A stretch of DNA of 64,000 bases from CAWDMN01 sp963803155 (GCA_963803155.1 CAWDMN010000063.1:81648-145647); one strand, 5' to 3'. Shown: positions 10,401-18,596, counted from the first letter of the stretch. Notes: generated by a model not told the origin, from the sequence alone. Made by a program: numbers and translations.

Positions 10401-12030
10401 GGAAACCCCATTGAATTCGGAACAGCGGGAATACCTGGAAATGGTGCGTTCCTCTTCGGTCGGTCTTCTCACCGTGATCAACGACATCTTGGATTTTTCC
10501 AAAATTGAAGCCGGCAAGCTGGAGATTCATCCAATTCCCCTCTCCCTGCGGGACACGGTGGGGACAGTGGTCAAAGAAAGTTCGTATCGCGCCCACCAAA
10601 AGGGATTGGAACTGATTTATGAAATCGATCCTGCCATGCCCGATTGGTTGGAAGCCGATCCTATCCGCTTGCGCCAGGTGATCATCAACCTGATTGGGAA
10701 TGCCATCAAGTTTACGGAAAAGGGTGAAATTGTAGTAACGATCAGCCTTTCAGAGGAAAGTTCTCCACTGTCCTCTCTCTCTTTACCGCAAGAAGAGGCA
10801 ACGGGTAATGTGCGCCGGGACTCGGCCCCACTCCCCACGGTGGATGCTTCATTGGGATCTATGGTTCATCGGATTCATTTCCAGTTGCGAGATACCGGAA
10901 TCGGCATCGCCGCTGAAAAGCAGGAGATGATTTTTGATTCATTCACGCAGGCGGATAGTACCACCAGCCGGCGATTTGGCGGGACCGGCTTGGGTTTAGC
11001 CATATCCTCGCGTTTGGTAAGGTTGATGAACGGGCGAATTTGGATTGAAAGCAGATTGGGCATAGGGAGCGTTTTTCACTTTGAAATCCCCCTCAAAGAG
11101 CCGTCGGAGGATAAACTCCAACCATGCCCTCCACTGCGCCAGTCTTCCCAGGAATGTTCTGTTCTGGTAGTCGAGGACAACGAGTGCCACCGGGCTTTTT
11201 TGGAAAAAACCTTGTGCCGGTGGGGAATGAAGGTTGTGGCGGTAGATGGGGGCCAGAAGGCCCTGGAGCTATTGAAAAATGAAAAATCTATGTCGACCTT
11301 CAGCTTGGCCCTCATTGATTCGACTCTGGAAGGTGAGGGCGGATTCGACCTTGCCGCCCAATTACAGATACCGCGGATCATGATGCTCTCCACGGCGGGA
11401 GGGCCGCCTGCGGCCGCACGCTGCAAACAATTAGGCATCGAGGGGTATTTGTTCAAACCCATCAATCCCTCCTCGTTGCTGGATAAGATGATGAGTGTTT
11501 GTGAAGGACGCTTGTCCGGTAAGGAATCCGGGCTGGATCCTGCTGGGGACTCCAGCGCCCAAGCGGCATTCTCGCCGTCCACGATGTCAGGGCTTCGCTT
11601 GCTTCTCGTGGAGGACAATCGCGTCAATCAGAAGCTGGCGTCGCGTCTTCTCGAAAAACAAGGGCACACGGTTACTCTGGCTTCCAATGGAAAAGAAGCG
11701 CTGGAGTGCTTGTATTCGCAAGTGTTTCAAGCTGTGCTGATGGATATTCAAATGCCGGGCATGAATGGGTTGGAAGCGTCAGCAGCTATCCGGAGCATTG
11801 AAAAACAAGCAGGGAAGGCAGGCCAGCCGATCCCCTCCGAGTCCACTTATGCCTACTGGGCTCAAAAAAGCAAGAGCATTCCCATCATCGCGCTGACGGC
11901 GCATGCCATGAAAGAAGATGAACAACGCTGCCTGGAAGCCGGCATGGATGGGCATATTTCCAAGCCCATTAATCCCACCGAACTGATGGAGGCACTTGAG
12001 AAATTTGCGATAAAAGAACAGGTGGCGTAG
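7447..12030 (+). CDS. Hybrid sensor histidine kinase with repeated OB-like periplasmic domains, PAS and two receivers
   Basis: This 1527-residue membrane sensor has an N-terminal hydrophobic segment (about 45-65). About 700 periplasmic residues follow, built from at least four related units whose core reads like RVRGxITxYDxxWxxxFIQDETGG then SGQxVEVxG. These look like OB-fold beta barrels. One transmembrane helix (about 785-808) leads to a PAS domain (about 820-935) and a HisKA dimerisation helix with the phospho-acceptor in MSHEIRTPMNG (about 962-972). Next come a HATPase domain (about 1068-1215), receiver 1 (about 1237-1350, Asp in LIDSTLEG) and receiver 2 (about 1381-1520, MDIQMPG). It should relay phosphate from a periplasmic signal, but no output regulator is adjacent. 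The start is uncertain: ATG 7477 is an alternative with a weak GGGAAG upstream. Confidence 0.9.
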   Translation: MIPLLLSGKKMFSRNSSSTGWKDFTKPPDQIRNRFSIVGRSRGRWGLPFLLLAFWVFWTCPGNFALPADVSPKSKVQPLVPLRDYYVRLSQIFQENKGKQSFMRVRGIVTYYDAAWFVLFLQDETGGLYFNPSPLLPKIKSGQWVELTLKVKGKASAELCAAKILGRRGFPAPIKMSLSELTQQNPKDQWIELNGVVTQAFQEDGKLRMTFSDMGKSMEVWIQEYQRARFDEAVDRHVRLRGVCCPSEKKSGNINFMLLVPIFSEMQVGRLIPMDPDKLSDRPISSLFWYGQQEPINHYVKLKGKVISRRAKDWFFLQDDNGGVHAQLSPEFGSDAMPGDWVEVLGYPEEKEIFPLLIEARMRVVRKSGQPRTEKGWVNFETIPLTGIESILRTSALDAANNKPVRVRGRITMYDPSWKIMFIQDETGGIFVSSEQMQFKVKSGQFVEVCGFVMSGQYAPTISEPRIKLISPFPVKPVASYSFGDLKNGMADSQWVELEGMVRSVSEEEGKLVMQLAMGNDRIKVRFHDYSFEKAAKLVNEVVMIRGVCGGVFNQKSQLINVLLYSDSLSDLRVVKESADLSNLPLSRVDSLFRYNAHGNNYQGVRFEGVVTYQNPGQFLFLHDGSGGIQVLTKQNLHVRPGDQIEAMGFPIIGRYSPVLQDARIRIRTSGKAQLPALHEVTAEQAMSGAYDSERIAIKGRLLEKDGLPGEQLLMVQSGKWTFPAHLVNSRGGLAIQGIENGSQVKISGICAVNVDDNQIPRSFEIWVDSEKDILLLEKAPWLTGSRALTFLGGMTGVVLLILGWVGLLRHRVRQQTEVIFNSEAQYRELFENAHDVILIMNLESSIQNINKVGEQILDAPLEELTRLKFEELVIPADKERFRRLLAKCSRGSEAFSCELTIENRSGRQFAMDLSFGTISHHGIATGLQVIARDITERLAIEADLRQAKTEAESASRAKSEFLANMSHEIRTPMNGIIGMTSLTLETPLNSEQREYLEMVRSSSVGLLTVINDILDFSKIEAGKLEIHPIPLSLRDTVGTVVKESSYRAHQKGLELIYEIDPAMPDWLEADPIRLRQVIINLIGNAIKFTEKGEIVVTISLSEESSPLSSLSLPQEEATGNVRRDSAPLPTVDASLGSMVHRIHFQLRDTGIGIAAEKQEMIFDSFTQADSTTSRRFGGTGLGLAISSRLVRLMNGRIWIESRLGIGSVFHFEIPLKEPSEDKLQPCPPLRQSSQECSVLVVEDNECHRAFLEKTLCRWGMKVVAVDGGQKALELLKNEKSMSTFSLALIDSTLEGEGGFDLAAQLQIPRIMMLSTAGGPPAAARCKQLGIEGYLFKPINPSSLLDKMMSVCEGRLSGKESGLDPAGDSSAQAAFSPSTMSGLRLLLVEDNRVNQKLASRLLEKQGHTVTLASNGKEALECLYSQVFQAVLMDIQMPGMNGLEASAAIRSIEKQAGKAGQPIPSESTYAYWAQKSKSIPIIALTAHAMKEDEQRCLEAGMDGHISKPINPTELMEALEKFAIKEQVA

Positions 12031-12141
12031 AGTCCGCCGAGATTAGGGGCCGGCGAATTCCATCGATCGAAGAGAGTTCCCTGTTCGCAATATCTCAGTT
12101 CCATCCGATATCCCCTCCGATTAATCATGCCCCATGCAAAC

Positions 12142-13434
12142 CTATGCGTGCCGGTGTCCCCAGAACCCATAAAAAATAATGTAGAGGTAGCATAACGCGG
12201 GGAGAATAAATGCGTGATGAATACCGATGTTGTCAGCCAAGGCGCCCTGGAGCACGGGGATGATGGCCCCGCCCAGAATTCCCATGATCAGGATACTCGA
12301 GCCCTGGCTGGTGAGTTTGCCGAGACCGTCAATCGCCAAGGTAAAGATGTTGGACCACATGATCGAGTTGAAAAGCCCCACACTAATGATGGTCCACATG
12401 GCCAGCGATCCGCTGGAGAAAATCGTGACCCAGACCAGAAGCGAGGCAATCATGGCGGACAATCCCAATAATTTCCCGGGTTTGGCTCGCTGCAGGATGG
12501 CGGAGCCGGCAAAGCGCCCAATCATCGCCCCCATCCAATAATAGGAAACATAGCGAGCGGCCACTTTTTCGGCCAATCCCCCGATTTCCGGTTGTGAAAA
12601 GAAGTTGACCAAAAAACTTCCGATGGAAACTTCAGCGCCTACGTATACGAAGATCCCCACGGAGCCCAGGATCAGATGGCGCACCTTCCAGGCACTCTGA
12701 TAGGTGTTTCCTTTGATGATGGCTTCAGTTCCGCCATGTTCAATGGATTTGATGGTCGGGAGTTTGAAGAGCGCCACGGCCACAGCCAACAGAATCAAAA
12801 TCGCCGCAAAGCCCAAATAGGGAGTCTTGACGCTGGAGGCCTGCAGAATCCGATAGGCATCCAGCTGGTCAGGAGATAGCAGACGCATTTCTTCCGGACT
12901 CTTCAGGGTGTTGGAAAGGATGATCAATCCGCCAAGCCAAGGGGCGATCGCCGTTCCCAGCGAGTTTACTGCCTGCGCCAGATTCAGCCGACTGGAGGCG
13001 GTTCCCGGTTTTCCCAGCATTGCCACGTAAGGATTGGCGGCGACTTGCAAAACCGTCATCCCCGCGGCCAAGACAAACAGCGCGGTCAAAAAAAGCGCAT
13101 AGGAAGAGATGCGGGCAGCCGGCAAAAACATCAAGGCGCCCACACTCATGATGAGCAGACCCGAAATCAAAGAGCGTTTGTAACCAATCCACTTCAGAAT
13201 TTGCCCCGAGGGAAGAGAGAGAAGGAAGTACGCCGAAAAAAAAGTGAATTGGATGAGCATCACCCTGGTGTAATTCAAATCGAAGATTGCCTTGAAATGC
13301 GGCACCAAAATGTCATTCAGCACCGTCAGGAATCCCCACATGAAAAACAAGAGGGTCATCATGGCCATGGCGGGCTTGTAGCTCGGCTCCGTATTCGCGG
13401 AGGCAAGGGTCGGAGAGGAGGTCAAAATTGGCAT
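12142..13434 (-). CDS. fucP: MFS sugar:proton symporter of the FucP type
   Basis: This 430-residue inner-membrane transporter has about 12 hydrophobic segments and belongs to the fucose/glucose-galactose branch of the major facilitator family. The first helix reads FFMWGFLTVLNDILVPHFK, with the conserved WGF and ND pattern of FucP. The AANPYVAMLG and LNLAQAVNSLGT motifs are also typical. FucP imports L-fucose with protons. It lies about 2.3 kb from the microcompartment locus and in opposite orientation, which fits supplying that pathway, but glucose or galactose uptake is not excluded. GAGAGACC lies just upstream of the ATG. Confidence 0.85.
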   Translation of the reverse strand: MPILTSSPTLASANTEPSYKPAMAMMTLLFFMWGFLTVLNDILVPHFKAIFDLNYTRVMLIQFTFFSAYFLLSLPSGQILKWIGYKRSLISGLLIMSVGALMFLPAARISSYALFLTALFVLAAGMTVLQVAANPYVAMLGKPGTASSRLNLAQAVNSLGTAIAPWLGGLIILSNTLKSPEEMRLLSPDQLDAYRILQASSVKTPYLGFAAILILLAVAVALFKLPTIKSIEHGGTEAIIKGNTYQSAWKVRHLILGSVGIFVYVGAEVSIGSFLVNFFSQPEIGGLAEKVAARYVSYYWMGAMIGRFAGSAILQRAKPGKLLGLSAMIASLLVWVTIFSSGSLAMWTIISVGLFNSIMWSNIFTLAIDGLGKLTSQGSSILIMGILGGAIIPVLQGALADNIGIHHAFILPALCYLYIIFYGFWGHRHA

Positions 13435-13464
13435 GGGGTCTCTCGAAAATTATGATTGATCAGA

Positions 13465-14052
13465 CTATCTTTTCCACACTTGTCCCAGGCCGGAGAGGAA
13501 CATTTCCACGGCAATCACCGTGAGCAGCATTCCCATGAGCCGTTCCATGGCCAACAGCACCCGCTGTCCCAATAAATGGCTTAGCCAGTTGGAGGCCAGC
13601 AAGATTACCGCGGAGGCGCTCCAGGCCAAAACTAATGCCATCAGCCACTCCGGCCAGCGAGAAGGTTCCCGCGTGGCCAGCAGCAATACCATGGTCATGG
13701 CCGAGGGTCCTGCTATCAAGGGAATTGCCAGAGGGACAATAAAAGGCTCCCCTTCCGGTGAGCTTCCAAACATGCCCTCCGAAATGGAAAAGATCATTCG
13801 AACCGCAATCAGAAAAAGGATGATCCCTCCAGCGATACTAAGGGAAGGCTCGGTAATCTTCATCAGCGACAACAAGCCTCGGCCGCAAAAAAGGAAGAAA
13901 ATCAAAACCAGCAGGGCAATGCTTAATTCCCGCATCACTATTCGGATGCGCCGCCGCCGCCCAAGATCTCCCAGTGTGGTCAAAAAGAGCGGGATGTTGC
14001 CCACTGGATCCATGACCAGGAAAAGCAGGAAGGCCGCGGAAAGCATAGTCAT
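13465..14052 (-). CDS. MarC family integral membrane protein
   Basis: This 195-residue protein has six predicted membrane helices. MarC hallmarks are the start FLLFLVMDPVGNIPLF and the mid-protein segment PLAIPLIAGPSAMT. The family is widespread and its function is unresolved; early links to multiple antibiotic resistance were not upheld. GAGGAATCC lies seven bases upstream of the ATG. Its stop is about 30 bases upstream of the start of fucP on the same strand, so the two could be co-transcribed. Confidence 0.9.
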   Translation of the reverse strand: MTMLSAAFLLFLVMDPVGNIPLFLTTLGDLGRRRRIRIVMRELSIALLVLIFFLFCGRGLLSLMKITEPSLSIAGGIILFLIAVRMIFSISEGMFGSSPEGEPFIVPLAIPLIAGPSAMTMVLLLATREPSRWPEWLMALVLAWSASAVILLASNWLSHLLGQRVLLAMERLMGMLLTVIAVEMFLSGLGQVWKR

Positions 14053-14148
14053 CAGGATTCCTCACCAAGCTAACTCTTGCTCTAATAACAAGCAAGCGGC
14101 CATTATAGTGCATATGCTTCGGATTTCGGAAATCTCTTTTGAAATTCG

Positions 14149-14268
14149 GGGGCAATTCAGAGTGCGACAGAGTGAACCATGCCGGGTTGATCGGCTGAAC
14201 TGGGCAAAAGACGGGAGGCTTCCCTTCCCGTGGCATGCTCTCTCTCTTGTCGCACTTTTAATTGCCCC
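14149..14268. repeat. 120-bp inverted-repeat-bounded element
   Basis: The ends are imperfect inverted repeats of about 38 bases. GGGGCAATT (14149-14157) pairs with AATTGCCCC (14260-14268), AGTGCGACA (14161-14169) with TGTCGCACT (14248-14256), and CATGCC (14178) with GGCATG (14232). It would fold as one long interrupted stem. No ORF is inside. A MITE-like or large cruciform element is likely. Confidence 0.65.
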
Positions 14269-14309
14269 TTAAAAATCACCCCGAGCGCAATTTGAATCAC
14301 CCACAGAGG

Positions 14310-14358
14310 AACCGTTCAGGGGGGAAACTGAACCCTTCGGGTTCCCCCCTGAACGGTT
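14310..14358. terminator. 17-bp perfect hairpin
   Basis: AACCGTTCAGGGGGGAA (14310-14326) pairs perfectly with 14342-14358. The loop itself contains the small stem ACCC-TTC-GGGT. No U-run follows on either strand, so it may be a structured repeat rather than a classical intrinsic terminator. It lies between marC and the RraA-like gene. Confidence 0.5.
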
Positions 14359-14449
14359 ACCCCACAGAATTGATATCGCACTGGCACAATCGTGCCAGGC
14401 GTAGTAGGATTTTGGAAAATGAGCACTCTAATTAGGAAGGAGAGGAATC

Positions 14450-15283
14450 ATGCGGAGTCTGCCAAGAATGAGCGTTGTGTCGATGGCAATCGGTGGGAGT
14501 CTTCTTTTGAGCCTTTGCGGGATGGCTCAAAACCCTCAACCGGGGAAGTCGTTGATCGGTTTTCAAAAGTACAGCCAGGCGGAGGATGACCGGATTTTGA
14601 AGCTGTATGAAGGACTGCGAGTGGCGGATGTAGCGGATGGATTGGACATGGCTGGCTTGCAGGGGATCGGTCTGCTGGATCCCCAGATCCGGCCGGTGTG
14701 GCGCGATACCAATGACTTTTCGCACCGTTTCTGCGGGATTGCCGTGACTGCACGCTATGTTCCCACCAACCGTCGAGCCGACAAAATGCCGCCTGAAGAA
14801 TTTAAGAAGTGGGAAGGGCAGTGGTACAACGAGATTTCTTCCGAACCTTTCGTGGAATTGTTGAGGCCCGGTTCGGTGGTGGTGATTGATGCCACCGACG
14901 ATGGAGACAGTGGGACGGTCGGATCCAATAATATCTTGGCCTACAAACTAAAAGGGGCGCGCGGTGTGGTCACCAGTGGAGGAGCGCGCGATACCGATGA
15001 AATCGTCAAGGAAAAGATCCCCCTTTACATGCGGCGCCCGGCGCGAGGGATTCGGCCGGGGCGCAATGAAATCGAATCCGTCAATCTGCCGATTACCTGT
15101 GGGGGAGTCCTGATTCGCCCCGGCGATGTGATCGTCGCGGATGGAGATGGTGTGGTGGCTGTCCCTCGCGAAAAAGCTGAATTTGTGGCAAAAGAGGCAA
15201 GAGCCATTCTGGAGAACGATAAGAAAGGACGCCGGGATCTATATCAGGAATTGGGTTTGAAGCCTGATAACACCATTGAATAA
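14450..15283 (+). CDS. RraA-like family protein with N-terminal signal peptide
   Basis: The 277-residue protein opens with a positively charged start and a hydrophobic stretch (about 9-26), which reads as a signal peptide. The rest is the RraA/HMG-aldolase fold, with the family motif GVVTSGGARDTDEI, where the Arg-Asp pair binds substrate or metal in aldolase members. Relatives are cytosolic: RNase E regulators or 4-hydroxy-4-methyl-2-oxoglutarate/oxaloacetate aldolases. Export of such a fold is unusual. GGAGAGGAATC precedes ATG 14450. The gene is alone, about 440 bases upstream of the microcompartment operon and co-directional. Function is not assignable beyond family. Confidence 0.75.
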   Translation: MRSLPRMSVVSMAIGGSLLLSLCGMAQNPQPGKSLIGFQKYSQAEDDRILKLYEGLRVADVADGLDMAGLQGIGLLDPQIRPVWRDTNDFSHRFCGIAVTARYVPTNRRADKMPPEEFKKWEGQWYNEISSEPFVELLRPGSVVVIDATDDGDSGTVGSNNILAYKLKGARGVVTSGGARDTDEIVKEKIPLYMRRPARGIRPGRNEIESVNLPITCGGVLIRPGDVIVADGDGVVAVPREKAEFVAKEARAILENDKKGRRDLYQELGLKPDNTIE

Positions 15284-15721
15284 ATTGGCTTCAATTTTGA
15301 CTTCCAACAACGGGCCTCAATCTAAGCATCGGACCGATTCGCGGAAGCAAGCAAGGCTTGATGGGGAACTCGGCTCAGTTAGATGTTTTCGGAATCGCGG
15401 TTTGTCTGCTCGCGCGATTCTTTACGAGCGGCGGCCATTCAGGACGCAAAAAAGACGGATAGGCTGCCGGGAGATGAAATGCACGGGAGGACCGAGCCTT
15501 CCGCTGAGGTGGACTCCGCCTGGCGAGCCGCTCGTCCAGGGCATCTCCATCCAGAACAGCTCGACAGCCCAGCCTGTCTGGCTATAATTCAATTCAGCTG
15601 GTCAACGCGGCTGGTTCATTTTATTGTATTCTGAATTACCCCGACCTTTTTTCACGTCTTGTCAGAATAGGATGGGAGTGATAATTTAGAGCAGCCAAGG
15701 CGGTGGGATTGGGAACGAACG
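15284..15721. other. Gap upstream of the microcompartment operon
   Basis: This 438-base region contains the candidate promoter at 15659-15685 but otherwise no gene, RNA or repeat that I could recognise. Confidence 0.4.
15659..15685 (+). promoter_or_regulatory. Candidate promoter for the PduS-like gene
   Basis: TTGTCA (15659-15664) is followed after 15 bases by GATAAT (15680-15685), or after 17 bases by TAATTT. It lies about 40 bases upstream of ATG 15722. The spacing is not ideal, so this is a weak call. Confidence 0.35.
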
Positions 15722-17035
15722 ATGGATGAGGAGAATTCTTTGAGCGACTCAATTCGGGAGAATGGCGTGGTGGGATCGGGCGGAGCTGGATTTCCCACGG
15801 CCATCAAGCTTTCTGCCAAGGCCGGCACTTATATCGTCAATGCGGCGGAGTGTGAACCTCTTCTCCACAAGGATAAAGAACTCTTAAAGCACTATTCCGG
15901 TCCGGTCCTTAAGGGATTGCAAATGGCCATGAAAATGGTCGGAGCCACACGGGGCGTTATCGGCATCAAGGAAAAATATGAGGATGTCATCGAGTCGCTC
16001 TCCAGACAACTTCCCCCCGCGGTTGAGATTTGTCCGTTGAGTGATACTTATCCCGCCGGGGATGAATTTATTTTGGTTTATGAAGTGACGGGCAAAGTAA
16101 TTCCTCCCGGCGGACTTCCAAAAGATGTGGGGGCTGTTGTGAACAATGTTGAAACGCTCATCAACATTGCCCAGGGAAAGCCAGTCACACACAAATATCT
16201 GACCGTGGCCGGGGCCGTGAAAGAACCTGTCACTTTGCGAGTGCCCGTCGGCATGACCTATGGGGAAGTGCTGCAGGCTGCCGGCGGAGCTTTGGTAGAA
16301 AGATTTGAGGTTTTGGTGGGCGGGATCATGATGGCAAAAATGGCGCCCGACCTCGACGAGGTTGTAACGAAAACTACGGGGGGATTAATTGTACTGCCGC
16401 ATGAACATCCCCTCTTGGATCGATACAGGCTGGAGTGGAAGCACATTGACCGGATCGGCAAATCCGCCTGCGATCAGTGCAGTTATTGTACGGAACTTTG
16501 TCCGCGCTATTTGCTGGGCCATCCTATCGAACCACACAAAGCCATGCGGGCTCTTTGTTTTGCCCCGGATAAAGATCCCATGATTATGGGAACTCTTTAT
16601 TGTTGTGAGTGCAATCTCTGTAGTTTGTTTTCTTGCCCGGAAGCGTTGGATCCCAAGAATGTCTGCGTCCATGATAAAGTGATCGCCCGTGAAAATGGGC
16701 TGCGTTGGAGCGGAGATCTCACGGCGATTGTTCCCCACCCGCTGGCCAGCGAAAGGAGAATCCCCACCAAACGGCTCATGTCCAGGCTCGGATTGAATGT
16801 CTTTCGTAATGTCGGTCCGCTGGATGAAAAGCCGCTGAAGCCGGGTCGTGTCTCGATTCCCTTAAAGCAGCACGCGGGCGCTCCGAGTAATCCGGTGATC
16901 AAAGCCGGAGACAAAGTGAAAGAAGGACAACTGATCGCGACAATCCCTGATAAGGCTCTAGGGGCCAATATTCATGCGAGCATTACAGGAAAGGTGACCG
17001 AGGTAAATAACATTTCTATCATCATTGAGAAATGA
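15722..17035 (+). CDS. pduS: PduS-like RnfC-family flavo-iron-sulfur oxidoreductase (BMC-associated)
   Basis: The protein has 437 residues, close to PduS length. The N-terminal RnfC/NuoF-like nucleotide and flavin region includes GSGGAGFPTAIKL (about 18-30). An SLBB domain lies in the middle. Two four-cysteine [4Fe-4S] motifs follow, CDQCSYCTELCP (from about 250) and CCECNLCSLFSCP (from about 294). The C terminus is a barrel-sandwich/SLBB-like extension. In propanediol compartments PduS reduces cobalamin with NADH and binds the shell protein PduT. Here it directly precedes a PduT-like shell gene but no B12 enzyme is in the locus, so it may instead move electrons out of the shell. The stop lies about 60 bases before the next start. 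Confidence 0.88.
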   Translation: MDEENSLSDSIRENGVVGSGGAGFPTAIKLSAKAGTYIVNAAECEPLLHKDKELLKHYSGPVLKGLQMAMKMVGATRGVIGIKEKYEDVIESLSRQLPPAVEICPLSDTYPAGDEFILVYEVTGKVIPPGGLPKDVGAVVNNVETLINIAQGKPVTHKYLTVAGAVKEPVTLRVPVGMTYGEVLQAAGGALVERFEVLVGGIMMAKMAPDLDEVVTKTTGGLIVLPHEHPLLDRYRLEWKHIDRIGKSACDQCSYCTELCPRYLLGHPIEPHKAMRALCFAPDKDPMIMGTLYCCECNLCSLFSCPEALDPKNVCVHDKVIARENGLRWSGDLTAIVPHPLASERRIPTKRLMSRLGLNVFRNVGPLDEKPLKPGRVSIPLKQHAGAPSNPVIKAGDKVKEGQLIATIPDKALGANIHASITGKVTEVNNISIIIEK

Positions 17036-17096
17036 TGGGTCGGAGAGGCATGGCGATTCAGTCCCCAATTAAAAAATTCATAACCGGGAGATTCTT

Positions 17097-17657
17097 GTGC
17101 AGCATCTCGACACAATTGGCTTGCTGGAATTGACCAGCGTGGGAATGGGTTATCAGGCGCAAGACGCCATGCTGAAAGCCGCGGCCGTGGAGTTGTTGGT
17201 GGCTCGGACCATATGCAGCGGCAAGTATCTGATCGTGGTGGGAGGCGATGTCGCCTCGGTTGAATCGAGCGTGGCTGCGGGCAGCGCCGCGGCCCTCGGC
17301 TCGGTGATCGAGGAGATTGTCATTCCGCGAATCCATCCCTCGGTCTTTCCCGCCATCTCATTGGCGGTGGATTTGAAAGCTGAACAGGTGGGCGCGCTGG
17401 GAATCATTGAGACTTTTTCCGCTTCTTCCATCATTGAGGCCGCCGATGCCATTGCCAAAGCCGCCAACGTAACGCTATTTCGTATTCACTTGGCCATGGC
17501 TTTGGGTGGAAAAGGATTTGCCCTTTTTACCGGAGATGTGGCAAGCGTGGAAACAGGCGTGGCTGTTGGCGCGGAAGTGGCCGGACGGGAAGGAATGCTG
17601 GTCAGCAAAGTGATTATTCCCGCGCCGCGCAAGGAGCTGTTTAAGGAATTTGTCTAA
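17097..17657 (+). CDS. pduT: PduT-like tandem-domain BMC-T shell protein with Fe-S cysteine
   Basis: This 186-residue protein has two BMC domains (about 5-88 and 95-182) and forms pseudohexameric trimers in the shell. The sequence follows PduT throughout, including IHPSVFPAI between the domains. Cys40 in RTICSGK aligns with the PduT cysteine that holds one [4Fe-4S] cluster at the trimer axis. The start is GTG 17097, with GGGAG seven bases upstream. The upstream PduS-like gene gives the natural redox partner. The gene ends just before the convergent DeoR gene. Confidence 0.9.
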   Translation: MQHLDTIGLLELTSVGMGYQAQDAMLKAAAVELLVARTICSGKYLIVVGGDVASVESSVAAGSAAALGSVIEEIVIPRIHPSVFPAISLAVDLKAEQVGALGIIETFSASSIIEAADAIAKAANVTLFRIHLAMALGGKGFALFTGDVASVETGVAVGAEVAGREGMLVSKVIIPAPRKELFKEFV

Positions 17658-17712
17658 CGAGGCTTCGTCTCGGACTCATAAGAATCCGTGGCAATTTGAA
17701 TTGAGTCAGGTT

Positions 17713-18468
17713 TCAGGCCAGTCGAAACTCTACCCCTCGACTGCTCAACAACTCCTGAAATTCATTAGTGAGGTGGTCATCAGAAACGATGAGGTCCGCC
17801 GTTTCCAATGGCGCCAAATGGACCATGGCATTACGGCCGAATTTGCTATGATCGGCCACCACAATGATTTTTTGTGAAACTTCAATCATCTTCTTCTCGG
17901 ATCCCACGATCAGCGTGTTTGAATTGCTAAGCCCCTGATGGGTGATCCCGCCCATTCCCATAATCAACAAATCAGCGGAAACAGTCCCCAGCATCTGCTC
18001 ACAAAAAGGGCCAAGCATCACTCCGAGCCGCGGGTATAGAAATCCGCCAGTCAGGGTGGTTTCAACATTTTGAGAATTGACGAAAATTTGGGCAATCGGC
18101 AGGGAGTTGGTGATGACCTGCAAGGTACGGCCCAATAAGTGGCGCGCCACTTCCGCTACCGTTGACCCCCCGTCAAGGATAATGGTTTGTCCGTCTTCGA
18201 CAATTTCCGCCGTGGCTTTTCCAATACGCTTCTTCTCTTCATAGAGCCGGGCCATATTGCGCCGGTAATCCATGATATCTTCCTTCGGGGAATTTGAGAG
18301 GATTCCTCCATGAACTCGCCTCAAAATTCCTCGCTTTTCCATTTCGATCAAATCGCGACGGACAGTCGATTCAGAAACTTCTAAGCTTTGTCCCAAGGTT
18401 TCCAGATCGATAAAATCTTTGGAACTAATGAATTCTTGGATTTTGAGCTGCCGCAAAGGAGCTTTCAT
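17713..18468 (-). CDS. DeoR family transcriptional regulator
   Basis: This 251-residue repressor-type protein has an N-terminal DeoR helix-turn-helix (about 5-55, with SESTVRRDLIEMEKRG) and a C-terminal DeoRC sugar-phosphate sensing domain (GGSTV, then TGGFLY and IMGMGGI). DeoR proteins of sugar operons respond to phosphorylated sugars; here fuculose or rhamnulose 1-phosphate is a natural candidate by context. It is encoded divergently from pduL and shares the short intergenic region carrying a 13-bp inverted repeat. ATG 18468 is preferred; an ATG at 18486 would add six residues. Neither has a clear Shine-Dalgarno. Confidence 0.9.
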   Translation of the reverse strand: MKAPLRQLKIQEFISSKDFIDLETLGQSLEVSESTVRRDLIEMEKRGILRRVHGGILSNSPKEDIMDYRRNMARLYEEKKRIGKATAEIVEDGQTIILDGGSTVAEVARHLLGRTLQVITNSLPIAQIFVNSQNVETTLTGGFLYPRLGVMLGPFCEQMLGTVSADLLIMGMGGITHQGLSNSNTLIVGSEKKMIEVSQKIIVVADHSKFGRNAMVHLAPLETADLIVSDDHLTNEFQELLSSRGVEFRLA

Positions 18469-18508
18469 GATGGAAATAATTAGCATAATTTGAAAAAAAA
18501 TGCAAAGA

Positions 18509-18553
18509 ATATTTCATTTTATGGTTGATTTCTGAATTAAAATGAAATATAAG
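18509..18553 (+). promoter_or_regulatory. Promoter embedded in a 13-bp inverted-repeat operator
   Basis: ATATTTCATTTTA (18509-18521) and TAAAATGAAATAT (18538-18550) are perfect inverted copies with a 16-base spacer. A promoter sits inside: TTGATT (18525-18530), 17 bases, then TATAAG (18548-18553) overlapping the right arm. A repressor bound here would block RNA polymerase. The position between deoR and pduL makes the DeoR protein the likely ligand. A further half-site-like TTTCATTTTT lies downstream near 18576. Confidence 0.75.
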
Positions 18554-18596
18554 TGATTTGAAAGTTGACATTTTTTTCATTTTTATGAGAAAAATT

